This document shows, piece after piece, positions 1-6,191 of a stretch of DNA of 13,901 nt. The stretch spans positions 18,708 through 32,608 of the forward strand of contig DAXV01000065.1 in the NCBI GenBank assembly GCA_002506595.1. Direction: 5' to 3'. Below the pieces are notes generated by a model, which was given only the letters and a program-made list of their open reading frames with translations, searched no databases and was not told where the DNA came from. A program made the position numbers and the translations under genes. Origin of the DNA: Acidilobaceae archaeon UBA158 (GTDB lineage Archaea; Thermoproteota; Thermoprotei_A; Sulfolobales; Acidilobaceae). Position 1 is the first letter of the stretch; each line of letters starts with the position of its first letter.

Positions 1-597
1 ATAAAGAAGAACATAGCCTTTGGTGAATTCCTACTCCACGTACCGTTAGCAATATCTCTGAAAAAATCCACTAGTATCAAGGACTTAACAGAAAATGCGT
101 CAAATATTATAAAAAAATCGGGAGAATTAGAAGGAAAAATTTATTATGAAATATTAAGAATGCTTACACCATCATATTTAGGAAAATATATTGGATTAAT
201 GCCTGATGTTTATAGCTCTTATCCAAAAAGTTTATACGAAGTATTAAAAACATATAGCTGGGATTTAGTAAATAACGAATTATTAAACAATTATAGCATA
301 TCATTGCAAACGTTAGATTATATAAAGAAATTTAAAAACATTAAGGAAGGGTTCCTAAAAGGACTTTTATTTATCATTTCAAAATATGGAGATACTTTAA
401 CAGCTAAGAGAAATGGATTTTATTTTTATAAGAAAATGATGATAGATGCTAATGTTGCTTTAAAAATTTCAGATAAATATGGCCTTAATTTTGCTATTAA
501 TTATTTAAAATCTCAATGGAATAATGTTAGTCCTGGATCAGCATTAGATGTTCTTTCTACATCTATTAGTTTTTATTTTCTTGAACTTTATATTTAG
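1..597 (+). CDS. CitG-like triphosphoribosyl-dephospho-CoA synthase family protein, C-terminal part (5' end outside window)
   Basis: The reading frame is open from base 1 to the TAG at 595-597, so about 198 C-terminal residues of a longer protein are visible and the true start lies to the left. An in-frame ATG at 160 is internal: clear family sequence precedes it. Family hallmarks seen are an early 'FGEFLLHVPLA' segment, 'YEILRMLTPSYLGKY', a 'DTLTAKRNG' segment and the terminal 'SPGSALDVLST' block, which resembles the G-S/A-T-A-D-L-L-A ending of CitG/MdcB proteins (PF01874). Bacterial CitG makes the citrate lyase prosthetic-group precursor from dephospho-CoA and ATP. Many archaea carry homologues without an obvious citrate lyase, so the physiological role here is open. 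The N-terminal nucleotide-binding region is not visible and catalytic competence cannot be judged. The 3' end overlaps the convergent membrane-protein gene by 32 bases. Confidence 0.75.
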   Translation: MKKNIAFGEFLLHVPLAISLKKSTSIKDLTENASNIIKKSGELEGKIYYEILRMLTPSYLGKYIGLMPDVYSSYPKSLYEVLKTYSWDLVNNELLNNYSISLQTLDYIKKFKNIKEGFLKGLLFIISKYGDTLTAKRNGFYFYKKMMIDANVALKISDKYGLNFAINYLKSQWNNVSPGSALDVLSTSISFYFLELYI

Positions 598-982
598 TTA
601 ATAAAAGGAATTCATGAATTTTGCCATCATTTAGCTTAATTACTAAAACTGAATACCCTCTTAATGAATCCGCAGATATATATATAGCATAAAGAGATGC
701 GACCAATATTGCAAATAAGGCTAACGAAAATGCAAACTGTATTCCCGGAGTTAATCCGTAAAGTTTCCAAGGCGGTAAATAATATATAATTGAAAAAGAA
801 ATAAACGAAAAGAAAATTATAGATAATATAGGCTTTAAAATGTTTATCCTTTTTTTGGTTATATATAATTCAGCATTATCATATTCTATACTTTTTCCGT
901 CAATTAAATAAATTATTACCTTATTTTGATCCTTAACATAAGATGTAACACTTCCTTCTATCAAAGTAATTACCCTTTGCAT
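566..982 (-). CDS. small membrane protein with two transmembrane helices, third gene of the lpl operon
   Basis: This 138-residue protein is not recognised. It has a soluble, probably beta-rich N-terminus (residues 1-47), two hydrophobic helices at about 51-69 and 82-102 separated by a short Pro-Pro-Trp loop, and a charged soluble tail. Both ends show a strand followed by a D/N-G-K turn, which could be a pair of similar small beta units flanking the helices. No cysteines, nucleotide motifs or metal sites are seen. It overlaps the end of lplA by 13 bases, so it is probably translated from the same mRNA. A TTG at 964, six bases after the lplA stop and preceded by AGGGT, is an alternative start giving 132 residues. 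Its 3' end overlaps the convergent CitG-like gene by 32 bases. A link to lipoylation rests on position only. Confidence 0.65.
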   Translation of the reverse strand: MQRVITLIEGSVTSYVKDQNKVIIYLIDGKSIEYDNAELYITKKRINILKPILSIIFFSFISFSIIYYLPPWKLYGLTPGIQFAFSLALFAILVASLYAIYISADSLRGYSVLVIKLNDGKIHEFLLLTKYKVQENKN

Positions 983-1788
983 ACTTCTTTTAATTGATCC
1001 TCTAATCTCTGAAACTTTGAATGACTTTCCCTATTATAGTTCCAATCATACTTTGTATATTTCTCTTCATATAATAGGCCAGCTATTTCAATTTCTTTTT
1101 TACTAGGTATTGAATAATAAACATTATCATAGTTCAGAAGTTGCTTATATGAATTTACAAAGGAATTAATAATATCATCAATTGAAATTTTATTGTTAAT
1201 TTCAAATAAATTGGTTACCCTATATTTTACGCTGTTTATTCCTTTGTCTATTAATTTTTTCTGGGAAATTTTTAAAACAGACGATAATTTTTCCATGTCT
1301 GTATTTAAAAGCATTGCACCATGGAAAAACAAAGCATTCCAAGATGCGCTTGCTGCAGTTCCACTTACTTTCCTATTATTAACTACTATATCATTAATAT
1401 TTTCTAGCCTAGCATCAAAACCTAATGAATTTAAAGCATTTATTGGGCCATTAATAAGAACAGAGAATATATAATCAACAGGGCTCATGTTTTTTGCCCT
1501 ATCATATGAGACTACTATAGAATAATTTAAATTACCTAAATCATGATATACTGCTCCTCCTCCTGTAGGCCTTCTAATTAATTGTGCATCAATCTTTTTT
1601 AGATAATCAAGGTTTACCTCCTCTTCCGCTTTTTGAAAATAACCTATTATTACTGCATTTTTATTTCTGAAAAACCTTAGCGTATCATCTATAATATTGC
1701 AACCCCTAGCCCTTGCTAAGGCTTCTTCAAATGCTATATTATAATAGCCATCATGAGGAGTTTCAAACATTAAAACTCTTAATTTCAT
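970..1788 (-). CDS. lplA: lipoate-protein ligase A, catalytic domain subunit
   Basis: Catalyses ATP-dependent attachment of lipoate, through lipoyl-AMP, to the lysine of lipoyl domains (glycine cleavage H protein, 2-oxoacid dehydrogenase E2, or lipoate-binding proteins) in the cytoplasm. The 272 residues cover the BPL_LplA_LipB catalytic fold. The lipoyl-AMP binding loop RRPTGGGAVYHD is at 72-83, GYFQKAEEEV at about 49-58, and the catalytic-lysine motif NRKVSGTA has K140. The C-terminal accessory domain of bacterial LplA is absent and is supplied by the adjacent upstream gene, as in the two-protein ligase of Thermoplasma acidophilum. ATG at 1788 is chosen because GGTGA sits about five bases upstream; the GTG at 1797 overlaps that site and is less likely. 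Only one base separates this start from the upstream TAA, indicating translational coupling. An octanoyltransferase role is possible but less likely given the paired accessory gene. Confidence 0.9.
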   Translation of the reverse strand: MKLRVLMFETPHDGYYNIAFEEALARARGCNIIDDTLRFFRNKNAVIIGYFQKAEEEVNLDYLKKIDAQLIRRPTGGGAVYHDLGNLNYSIVVSYDRAKNMSPVDYIFSVLINGPINALNSLGFDARLENINDIVVNNRKVSGTAASASWNALFFHGAMLLNTDMEKLSSVLKISQKKLIDKGINSVKYRVTNLFEINNKISIDDIINSFVNSYKQLLNYDNVYYSIPSKKEIEIAGLLYEEKYTKYDWNYNRESHSKFQRLEDQLKEVCKG

Positions 1789-1789
1789 T

Positions 1790-2074
1790 TTATTCACCTT
1801 TTAAAGAGCACATAATTACTTCAACGAAATCATCAATTGTAGAGCCTTTTAACTCTGCAATTGATAAATATTTTTTTACAGCCTCTTTTATACTTTTTTC
1901 ATTTATATCTAAACCAATTAGCCCTTTTTCCATCTCCCATATTACATCTTCTGGAAAAACCATAAAATCACCAGTTATAGAAATGCTTTTTATTTTTCCT
2001 CCTTCTTGTTGAGAAGAAACTCTAATCAATCCCTTCTTAGCTTTCAATTCACAAATTCCCATAAACTCTCCCAT
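1790..2074 (-). CDS. lplB: lipoate-protein ligase accessory subunit (LplA C-terminal domain protein)
   Basis: A 94-residue protein matching the stand-alone C-terminal domain of lipoate-protein ligase (PF10437 type). The diagnostic stretch is 'ISITGDFMVFPEDVIWEME' at about 31-49, followed by G-L-I-G-L and a helical tail. In archaea with split ligases this small subunit is needed with LplA to activate lipoate to lipoyl-AMP. It is the first gene of the operon and its TAA lies one base before the lplA start. The ATG at 2074 fits a leaderless mRNA because an ATTTAAA-like box is centred about 24 bases upstream (near 2097). An in-frame ATG at 2062, preceded by GGGAGAG, is an alternative. There is no active-site residue to inspect; identification rests on the GDFxxxPED signature and the neighbouring lplA. 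Confidence 0.87.
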   Translation of the reverse strand: MGEFMGICELKAKKGLIRVSSQQEGGKIKSISITGDFMVFPEDVIWEMEKGLIGLDINEKSIKEAVKKYLSIAELKGSTIDDFVEVIMCSLKGE

Positions 2075-2113
2075 TTTTATTATTAGTTTTTTAGTTTAAA
2101 TCTTTAAAATAGT

Positions 2114-2130
2114 AAAGCTTATATTTGTAT
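2114..2130 (+). promoter_or_regulatory. TATA-box region of the 5S rRNA gene
   Basis: The stretch aaagcttatatttgtat contains a TATATTT core at about 2120-2126, 25-28 bases before the predicted 5S 5' end, with an A-rich run ahead of it that could be the BRE. Spacing is the main support; the surrounding DNA is AT-rich, so the exact box is uncertain. Confidence 0.5.
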
Positions 2131-2148
2131 ACTATAAACTTAGATTAT

Positions 2149-2276
2149 TGCCTGGTCCGGCCATAGCAGTCGGGTAACACCCGGACTCGTATCGAACCCG
2201 GAAGTTAAGCCGGCTGCGTTGAAGCTGCCAGTGAGTTCCGAAAGGGCTCGCAGGCGCTTCAAGCCGGAGCCAGGCA
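2149..2276 (+). rRNA. rrf: 5S ribosomal RNA
   Basis: A GC-rich block of about 128 bases in AT-rich surroundings carries the conserved archaeal 5S core: CGGGTAACACCCGGACTCGT followed by ATCGAACCCGGAAGTTAAGCC. The ends form helix I: GCCTGG at 2150-2155 pairs with CCAGGC at 2270-2275, and the pairing continues inward as TCCGGC with GCCGGA across one bulged G. This gives an extended stem typical of hyperthermophile 5S. Exact ends may be off by one or two bases. The gene is not next to 16S or 23S, as is usual in Crenarchaeota. It lies head-to-head with lplB, and the alkyltransferase-like gene starts about 35 bases beyond its 3' end. An open reading frame that enters the 5S gene from the downstream coding region is not genuine there. 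Confidence 0.97.
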
Positions 2277-2311
2277 TTTCAGTTTTAAATGAAAATAAAA
2301 GTAGTGAGAAA

Positions 2312-2632
2312 ATGGATGAAGAAATTCTATACGATATTTTACAATTTATACCAATGGGTTATGTAACTACTTACAAAGCTTTAGGAAAATTACTAGGCAT
2401 TAATCAAAGAAAGGTAGCATATTTGCTAAAAAATAATAAAAATCCAATTATAATCCCATGTCATAGAGTTGTAATGAGCAATGGAGATTTAGGAGGATAT
2501 ACTCCTTATGGAAAGAATTTTAAAAAGATCTTGTTAGAATCAGAAGGAGTTAAAATTTTCAATGGAAAAGTAGATAAGAAATGCATAATAAAAGATTTGA
2601 ATTTATTGGAAAAAATCTATTTTTCTTTCTAA
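2312..2632 (+). CDS. ogt: minimal O6-alkylguanine-DNA alkyltransferase-like protein with intact catalytic cysteine
   Basis: Predicted to take alkyl groups off O6-alkylguanine in DNA in a one-shot transfer to its own cysteine. The 106 residues contain the DNA-binding/active-site domain: helix start P-M-G-Y-V-T-T-Y (Y21 at the nucleotide-flipping tyrosine), NQRKVAYLL with R33 at the arginine-finger position, hinge asparagine N44, the active site IPCHRVV with C50, LGGY, and LLESEGV with the usual glutamate. The N-terminal domain of standard archaeal Ogt (about 150 residues in total) is missing. ATG 2312 is the only sensible start after the 5S gene; TTTTAAA at about 2284-2290 lies 25 bases upstream and suggests a leaderless mRNA, though read-through from 5S is also possible. 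The length resembles alkyltransferase-like (ATL) proteins, but those carry tryptophan in place of this cysteine. A damage-sensing role instead of repair cannot be excluded. Confidence 0.82.
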   Translation: MDEEILYDILQFIPMGYVTTYKALGKLLGINQRKVAYLLKNNKNPIIIPCHRVVMSNGDLGGYTPYGKNFKKILLESEGVKIFNGKVDKKCIIKDLNLLEKIYFSF

Positions 2633-2877
2633 TTAAATTTAATATTTTCTATATAAAATGTTATAACTTTTTGGGGCAAAGTTTTTGTTAATGTTAAGAA
2701 AAAAGCCGAATTTTAAAAATTACTAATCTTTTCAAAAATAATTACGATATCAATTTTCACTAATAAATATTTCTAAAAGGAAACTATCAATCTCTTATTT
2801 ACAAAAAGAAAATTTCGCTTCCTTAACTGCCAATAAGTTAAAGAAATAACATTTTAAAAGAATTTTAATTAAAAATT

Positions 2878-3111
2878 TTACTGAATTCTCTTCTTGAATA
2901 CAAACTTTATATCCTTTTGATTAAGTTTGTCTACCTTCATTTCTATGGATGAGACTTTTGCAAATTCATAAGCTATCATTGTCGCACATCTCCATGAATC
3001 CATGAGTACTTCAATAGTTTCACCAGGATTTAATTTACTCAATAGTCTTGTAACTAAAATATATCCTTCAGGACATTCCTTTCCTCTATAATCGTATTGT
3101 TGTATGCTCAT
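2878..3111 (-). CDS. TusA/SirA-family sulfur carrier-like protein (CPEG variant)
   Basis: A 77-residue protein with the TusA fold signature: YDYRGKECPEG near the N-terminus, a helix ending KLNPGETIEV (the L-x-x-G-x-x-I/L-E-V segment), a D-S-W turn, a second helix and a C-terminal IKFVFKK strand. TusA proteins carry persulfide sulfur on the first cysteine, here C13, for tRNA thiolation, molybdenum cofactor synthesis or sulfur oxidation. The usual C-P-x-P motif is C-P-E-G here, and a second cysteine, C42, is present. ATG 3111 is preferred because GTGAT four bases upstream is a good ribosome binding site; the GTG at 3120 is part of that site and would be the alternative start. The next gene upstream on the same strand encodes an unrecognised cysteine-containing protein 79 bases away. 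No DsrE or Hdr genes are visible, so the pathway is unknown. Confidence 0.75.
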   Translation of the reverse strand: MSIQQYDYRGKECPEGYILVTRLLSKLNPGETIEVLMDSWRCATMIAYEFAKVSSIEMKVDKLNQKDIKFVFKKRIQ

Positions 3112-3190
3112 TTTAATCACAATTTCTATTTATAGAGACTGTGTTTTTAAATTATAATATATAACTTGCAAAAGATTTTATCATTAAAAA

Positions 3191-3535
3191 TCATGACGGA
3201 AACATTATGTTATCTATTATATATTCAACTAATCTCAAGTTCTCATCACTTCTTATTAATCTTGGTATGTTAGTCAATAGATCTCCTTTAACAATTTCTC
3301 TACACTCTGAGAAGTTAAAAGATGTATTATCCATCTCAACGAAAAACCCTGATCCCCTTTGAGTATAAAACATATAGTATACATAGCTCATATCTTGGGA
3401 AACACCAGTTAATAGAACATTAGGCATCAAAACCCTGAAATTACTCAAGTAATCTTTAACCTCTTCAGGAAGTCCTTCTTTACATATAAGCCACCTTGAC
3501 TTGCAATCCTCGTTTCTCTTTTCTTGACAAGACAT
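3191..3535 (-). CDS. unrecognised small cysteine-containing protein
   Basis: A 114-residue soluble protein that I do not recognise. Cysteines cluster at the N-terminus (C3, C11, C18 from the ATG) and a fourth sits in an 'FSECREIV' segment. The middle is rich in tyrosine and phenylalanine ('MSYVYYMFYTQRGSGFFVEM'), and the protein ends in a helix (NLRLVEYIIDNIM). No signal peptide, membrane segment or nucleotide motif is seen. The cysteines are not in a CxxC pattern, so zinc or iron-sulfur binding is only a possibility. ATG 3535 is chosen; GTG 3544 is an alternative start, and an out-of-frame ATG overlaps it. The gene is on the same strand as, and just upstream of, the TusA-like gene, and is divergent from the GltD-like oxidoreductase with about 60 bases between them, which suggests co-regulation in a redox or sulfur context. 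Confidence 0.6.
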   Translation of the reverse strand: MSCQEKRNEDCKSRWLICKEGLPEEVKDYLSNFRVLMPNVLLTGVSQDMSYVYYMFYTQRGSGFFVEMDNTSFNFSECREIVKGDLLTNIPRLIRSDENLRLVEYIIDNIMFPS

Positions 3536-3565
3536 TTTTCCCACATATTATATTTTCTTATCTTA

Positions 3566-3580
3566 CCAATTTATTAATCT
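3566..3580 (+). promoter_or_regulatory. TATA-box candidate for the GltD-like gene
   Basis: The sequence around 3568-3577 (aatttattaa) lies about 24 bases before the ATG at 3596, the spacing expected for a leaderless archaeal transcript. The region is shared with the divergent minus-strand gene. Evidence is position and AT content only. Confidence 0.4.
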
Positions 3581-3595
3581 CTACCTATATTTTTT

Positions 3596-4678
3596 ATGCT
3601 GGTGATATTAGAAGTGAAATTTTTAAGGTGCAAGCCGGATCAAGTTCCTACAGGTATTGGTAAGAAGGTAGCCATTATTGGAGCAGGAACAGCAGGTCTT
3701 GGGGCTGCAGGTATTTTAAGATGTAAAGGATATCAAGTAACTGTATATGATATGCTACCAGAACCTGGAGGAATGCTAATATTTGGCATACATGTATATA
3801 GAATTCCCAAGCCTCCAATTAGGGAAGGAGTTAAAGAATTAATGGATGCAGGGGTTGAATTTGTTTTAAATACAAAAATAAATGCTAATGTTAGTTATGG
3901 AATAATGGATAAAATAATTAGTCCTAAGCAATCACTTGACCTAGAAGATATAATTAAAGAACATGATGCAACTCTAATTGCAACTGGTACATGGGAAAGC
4001 AACAAAATGAAAGTTAAAGGAGAAGATCTACCATGGGTATTCCCATCAATGGAATTTATAGTTGCAACACATTTAGCTAAATTTGGTTATAGGCCTTGGG
4101 ATATTGTACCAAACCTATCCGGGAAACTGCTAGTTATTGGAGGAGGATATACTGCTGAAGATGCAGCATACATACCTATGACATATGACGAATTCAAGAA
4201 TAAGATGAAAAAAGTCGTATTATCTTATAGAAGAAGTAAAAAAGAAGCACCAATGGGAGTTATGGAAATGAATAACTTGGAAGCAGCCGGTGTAGAAATT
4301 TGGGAATTAACAGTCCCAACAGAATTTAGAGAAGAAAATGGAAAAAGAATTGTAAGAATAATAAGGAATCAATTAGTTCATGCTCCTGGAGAAAAAAGGC
4401 CTAAGCCTGTTCCAATACCTGGTAGCGAATTTGATACAGAATTTGACTTTGCATCTAAGGCAGTTGGAGAAAGGCCTACAGCACCGCTTACAAATAATTG
4501 TTGTGGCATAACATTAACTGACTGGGGAACAATAGTTACGGATAAGAATTTAATGACAACAAGAAAAGGTGTTTTCGCAGCAGGAGACGTTGTTCATGGG
4601 CCAAGCCAACTTGGTCCTGCTTTAAAGAGCGGAATGGATGTAGCAAATGCAATAATAAGATATTTATCTAGCATTTAA
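3596..4678 (+). CDS. GltD-like FAD-dependent NAD(P)H oxidoreductase (glutamate synthase small-subunit family, no N-terminal iron-sulfur domain)
   Basis: A 360-residue two-dinucleotide-binding flavoprotein. The FAD-binding GAGTAG (GxGxxG) is at 29-34, 'PEPGGMLIFGI' at 55-65 corresponds to the GGLLxYGIP signature of GltD, T-L-I-A-T-G is at 126-131, and the NAD(P)H site GGGYTAED is at 182-189. 'SYRRSKKEAP' suggests NADPH preference, and the C-terminal FAD motif 'FAAGDVVHGPSQLGPA' is present. The family passes electrons from NAD(P)H to a partner protein. The cysteine-rich N-terminal domain of bacterial GltD (about 450-480 residues in total) is absent and no GltB large subunit is in view, so a role in glutamate synthesis is doubtful. 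ATG 3596 fits a leaderless mRNA; GTG 3614, preceded by GGTGAT, is an alternative that removes six residues. The 3' end overlaps the convergent dehydrogenase gene by four bases. Confidence 0.85.
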   Translation: MLVILEVKFLRCKPDQVPTGIGKKVAIIGAGTAGLGAAGILRCKGYQVTVYDMLPEPGGMLIFGIHVYRIPKPPIREGVKELMDAGVEFVLNTKINANVSYGIMDKIISPKQSLDLEDIIKEHDATLIATGTWESNKMKVKGEDLPWVFPSMEFIVATHLAKFGYRPWDIVPNLSGKLLVIGGGYTAEDAAYIPMTYDEFKNKMKKVVLSYRRSKKEAPMGVMEMNNLEAAGVEIWELTVPTEFREENGKRIVRIIRNQLVHAPGEKRPKPVPIPGSEFDTEFDFASKAVGERPTAPLTNNCCGITLTDWGTIVTDKNLMTTRKGVFAAGDVVHGPSQLGPALKSGMDVANAIIRYLSSI

Positions 4679-5433
4679 AAAACACTATTTAATAAACCTC
4701 CATCAAATGGTATAGAAGCCCCGCTTATATATGTATTTTTTGTTATCAAAAAATTAACTAGTTCTCCAATTTCTTCTGGCTTTGCCATCCTCTTTAAAGG
4801 TATTCCTTTTTCTATTTCATTTTTAATATCTTCGCTACTTTTTCCTTCACTTTTTGCCCTAGAATTTACTAATTCTTCTACTCTTTCTGTTTCTATCCAG
4901 CCTGGCATTATCATGTTAACCTTTATACCATATTTTCCTAGTTCTTTAGAAAGACTTTTAGTTAAGCCAGCTAATGAAATTCTAACTACATTGCTTAGTA
5001 TTAAATTTTCTTGAGGTTCTTTTATAGCAAAACTGCTTAAATAAACATAAGATCCTTTATTTTCCTTTATATATGGCAAAGAAAATTTTGTAATCCACAC
5101 TGCACTTAAAAGCAATGATTTAACTGCTTCATCCCACATTTCTATAGGAGTACTTTCAAAATTGCCAGGCTTTGGAGGAGGAGCTACATATATAACTGCA
5201 TCTAATCCTTTCAATATGTTTACTGATTTATCTACTAGATTTTTTACTTCGTTTATATTTCTTAAATCAGTAATTATACCATAAACTTTTCCATAATTTT
5301 TCAAACTATTTAAAGCATTAGCTAAATTTTCTCCATTATGACCTGAAATAACAACTTCATTTCCTTTCTCTAACAAAACCTTAGAAATGCCGTAACCAAT
5401 TCCTTTAGTTGATGCCGTAACAATAACTCTCAA
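4675..5433 (-). CDS. short-chain dehydrogenase/reductase family protein with non-canonical active site
   Basis: A 252-residue Rossmann-fold protein of the SDR superfamily, cofactor NAD(P)H, substrate unknown. The nucleotide motif is TASTKGIG (6-13), with alanine where the first glycine usually is. The N-N-A-G motif is replaced by V-A-P-P-P at 83-87. The catalytic serine region is intact (S133/S134), but the Y-x-x-x-K pair is replaced by S147-N-V-V-R151 in 'LSNVVRISLAGLTKSL'. Downstream are 'MPGWIETERV', a 'KPEEIG' segment and the final 'SGASIPFDGG', all typical. These substitutions match a recognised beta-ketoacyl-reductase-like SDR subgroup that lacks the perfect tetrad, so they are probably ancestral, not decay. 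The start is TTG at 5433 with GGTG about eight bases upstream. It follows sod on the same strand by 45 bases; a T-rich run in the gap (about 5457-5468) may end the sod transcript. Confidence 0.85.
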   Translation of the reverse strand: MRVIVTASTKGIGYGISKVLLEKGNEVVISGHNGENLANALNSLKNYGKVYGIITDLRNINEVKNLVDKSVNILKGLDAVIYVAPPPKPGNFESTPIEMWDEAVKSLLLSAVWITKFSLPYIKENKGSYVYLSSFAIKEPQENLILSNVVRISLAGLTKSLSKELGKYGIKVNMIMPGWIETERVEELVNSRAKSEGKSSEDIKNEIEKGIPLKRMAKPEEIGELVNFLITKNTYISGASIPFDGGLLNSVF

Positions 5434-5478
5434 TATTCACACCAAGAAAAATGTTAAAAAAGGAAAATTTTAATGCTT

Positions 5479-6114
5479 TTATAAAATAAGCTTTGGTAAA
5501 TTCAAAGCCTTTTGATATCTCTTTTCTACATCATCCCAGTTTACTATATCCCACCATTTATCTACATAGCTTGCTCTATCGTTTTTATATTGTAAATAAT
5601 ATGCATGTTCAAACACATCACACGCAAGCAATGGGACCAAGTTCATTGTTATAACTGAGTTGTGTTTTTCTACTTGTGTTATCCTTAATTCTCCTGTAAC
5701 TGGGTCTAATGCTAATATTGCCCAACCTACACCTTCTACTAATTTTGCAGCATCTCCAAATACTTTCTTAAATTTATCGAAAGATCCAAAGTTTTTATTT
5801 ATAGCATCTGCAATCGATCCACCAGGAGTTCCTCCTCCCTTACCTGTTGGTGCCATATTTAACCAATATAATGTATGAAGTAAATGGCCTCCATAATTAA
5901 ATTCAAAATCCCTTGATACTGCTCTAATATCTATGTTTTGTTCTTGTCCATTAAGGTATTTTTCTAGTTTTTCTATTGCTGCATTAGCACCATTTACATA
6001 ACCTAAATGATGTTTATCATGGTGATAAACCAATATATCTTTGCTCAAAATAGGCTCCAATGCATCATACGAGTAAGGTAATGCAGGAAGTTCATACCTT
6101 TTATATGATACCAT
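5479..6114 (-). CDS. sod: superoxide dismutase, Fe/Mn family
   Basis: Converts superoxide to oxygen and hydrogen peroxide in the cytoplasm. The 211-residue protein has the family layout: 'YELPALPYSYDALEP' at the start, metal ligands H31 (in YHHDKHH), H80 (in GHLLHTLYW), D165 and H169 (in CDVFEHAYY), and the glycine-rich loop 'APTGKGGGTPGG' typical of Sulfolobus-type enzymes. It ends 'YVDKWWDIVNW' plus a short tail. Crenarchaeal relatives are iron enzymes, so iron is likely but not proven. ATG 6114 is preferred, with GAGGCGA about nine bases upstream; the TTG at 6129 contributes to that site and would add five residues. It appears to be transcribed alone or with the downstream SDR gene. Its promoter carries a small palindrome. 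Confidence 0.96.
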   Translation of the reverse strand: MVSYKRYELPALPYSYDALEPILSKDILVYHHDKHHLGYVNGANAAIEKLEKYLNGQEQNIDIRAVSRDFEFNYGGHLLHTLYWLNMAPTGKGGGTPGGSIADAINKNFGSFDKFKKVFGDAAKLVEGVGWAILALDPVTGELRITQVEKHNSVITMNLVPLLACDVFEHAYYLQYKNDRASYVDKWWDIVNWDDVEKRYQKALNLPKLIL

Positions 6115-6147
6115 ACTAATTCGCCTCAATTATTATATTAGTTGTTC

Positions 6148-6169
6148 AGATTTTAAATCTTAATATAAA
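6148..6169 (-). promoter_or_regulatory. sod promoter: TATA box followed by a 13-base palindrome
   Basis: On the minus strand TTTATATT (6162-6169) is a good TATA box, predicting a start near 6140 and a leader of about 25 bases. Directly downstream lies the perfect inverted repeat AGATTT-A-AAATCT (plus-strand 6148-6153 and 6155-6160). A repressor or activator site is possible, but the element is AT-rich and could be chance. Confidence 0.4.
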
Positions 6170-6191
6170 CTTTTTCTTATTAGAATTACTT

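Noticed and set aside
1193..1474. Plus-strand open frame of 93 codons
   Set aside because: Antisense to lplA, whose protein has clear lipoate ligase motifs; no family features on the plus strand.
1786..1797. GTG at 1797 as the lplA start
   Set aside because: The GTG is part of the GGTGA ribosome binding site placed correctly for ATG 1788. The same reasoning disfavours GTG 3120 for the TusA-like gene.
1713..2012. Plus-strand open frame of 99 codons across lplA and lplB
   Set aside because: Antisense shadow of two recognised genes, with no ribosome binding site of its own.
2219..2311. An N-terminal extension of the alkyltransferase-like frame beginning at ATG 2219
   Set aside because: It lies inside the 5S rRNA gene; the arginine-rich translation is a by-product of the rRNA sequence. 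The first ATG beyond the 5S gene is 2312.
2633..2877. A 245-base AT-rich gap between convergent genes, with a weak inverted repeat TTAACT...AGTTAA near 2823-2841
   Set aside because: I found no open frame of note, tRNA, C/D-box RNA motif pair or repeat array. The six-base arms are not significant in such AT-rich DNA. T-runs here may end both transcripts.
5660..5878. Plus-strand open frame of 72 codons
   Set aside because: Antisense to superoxide dismutase.
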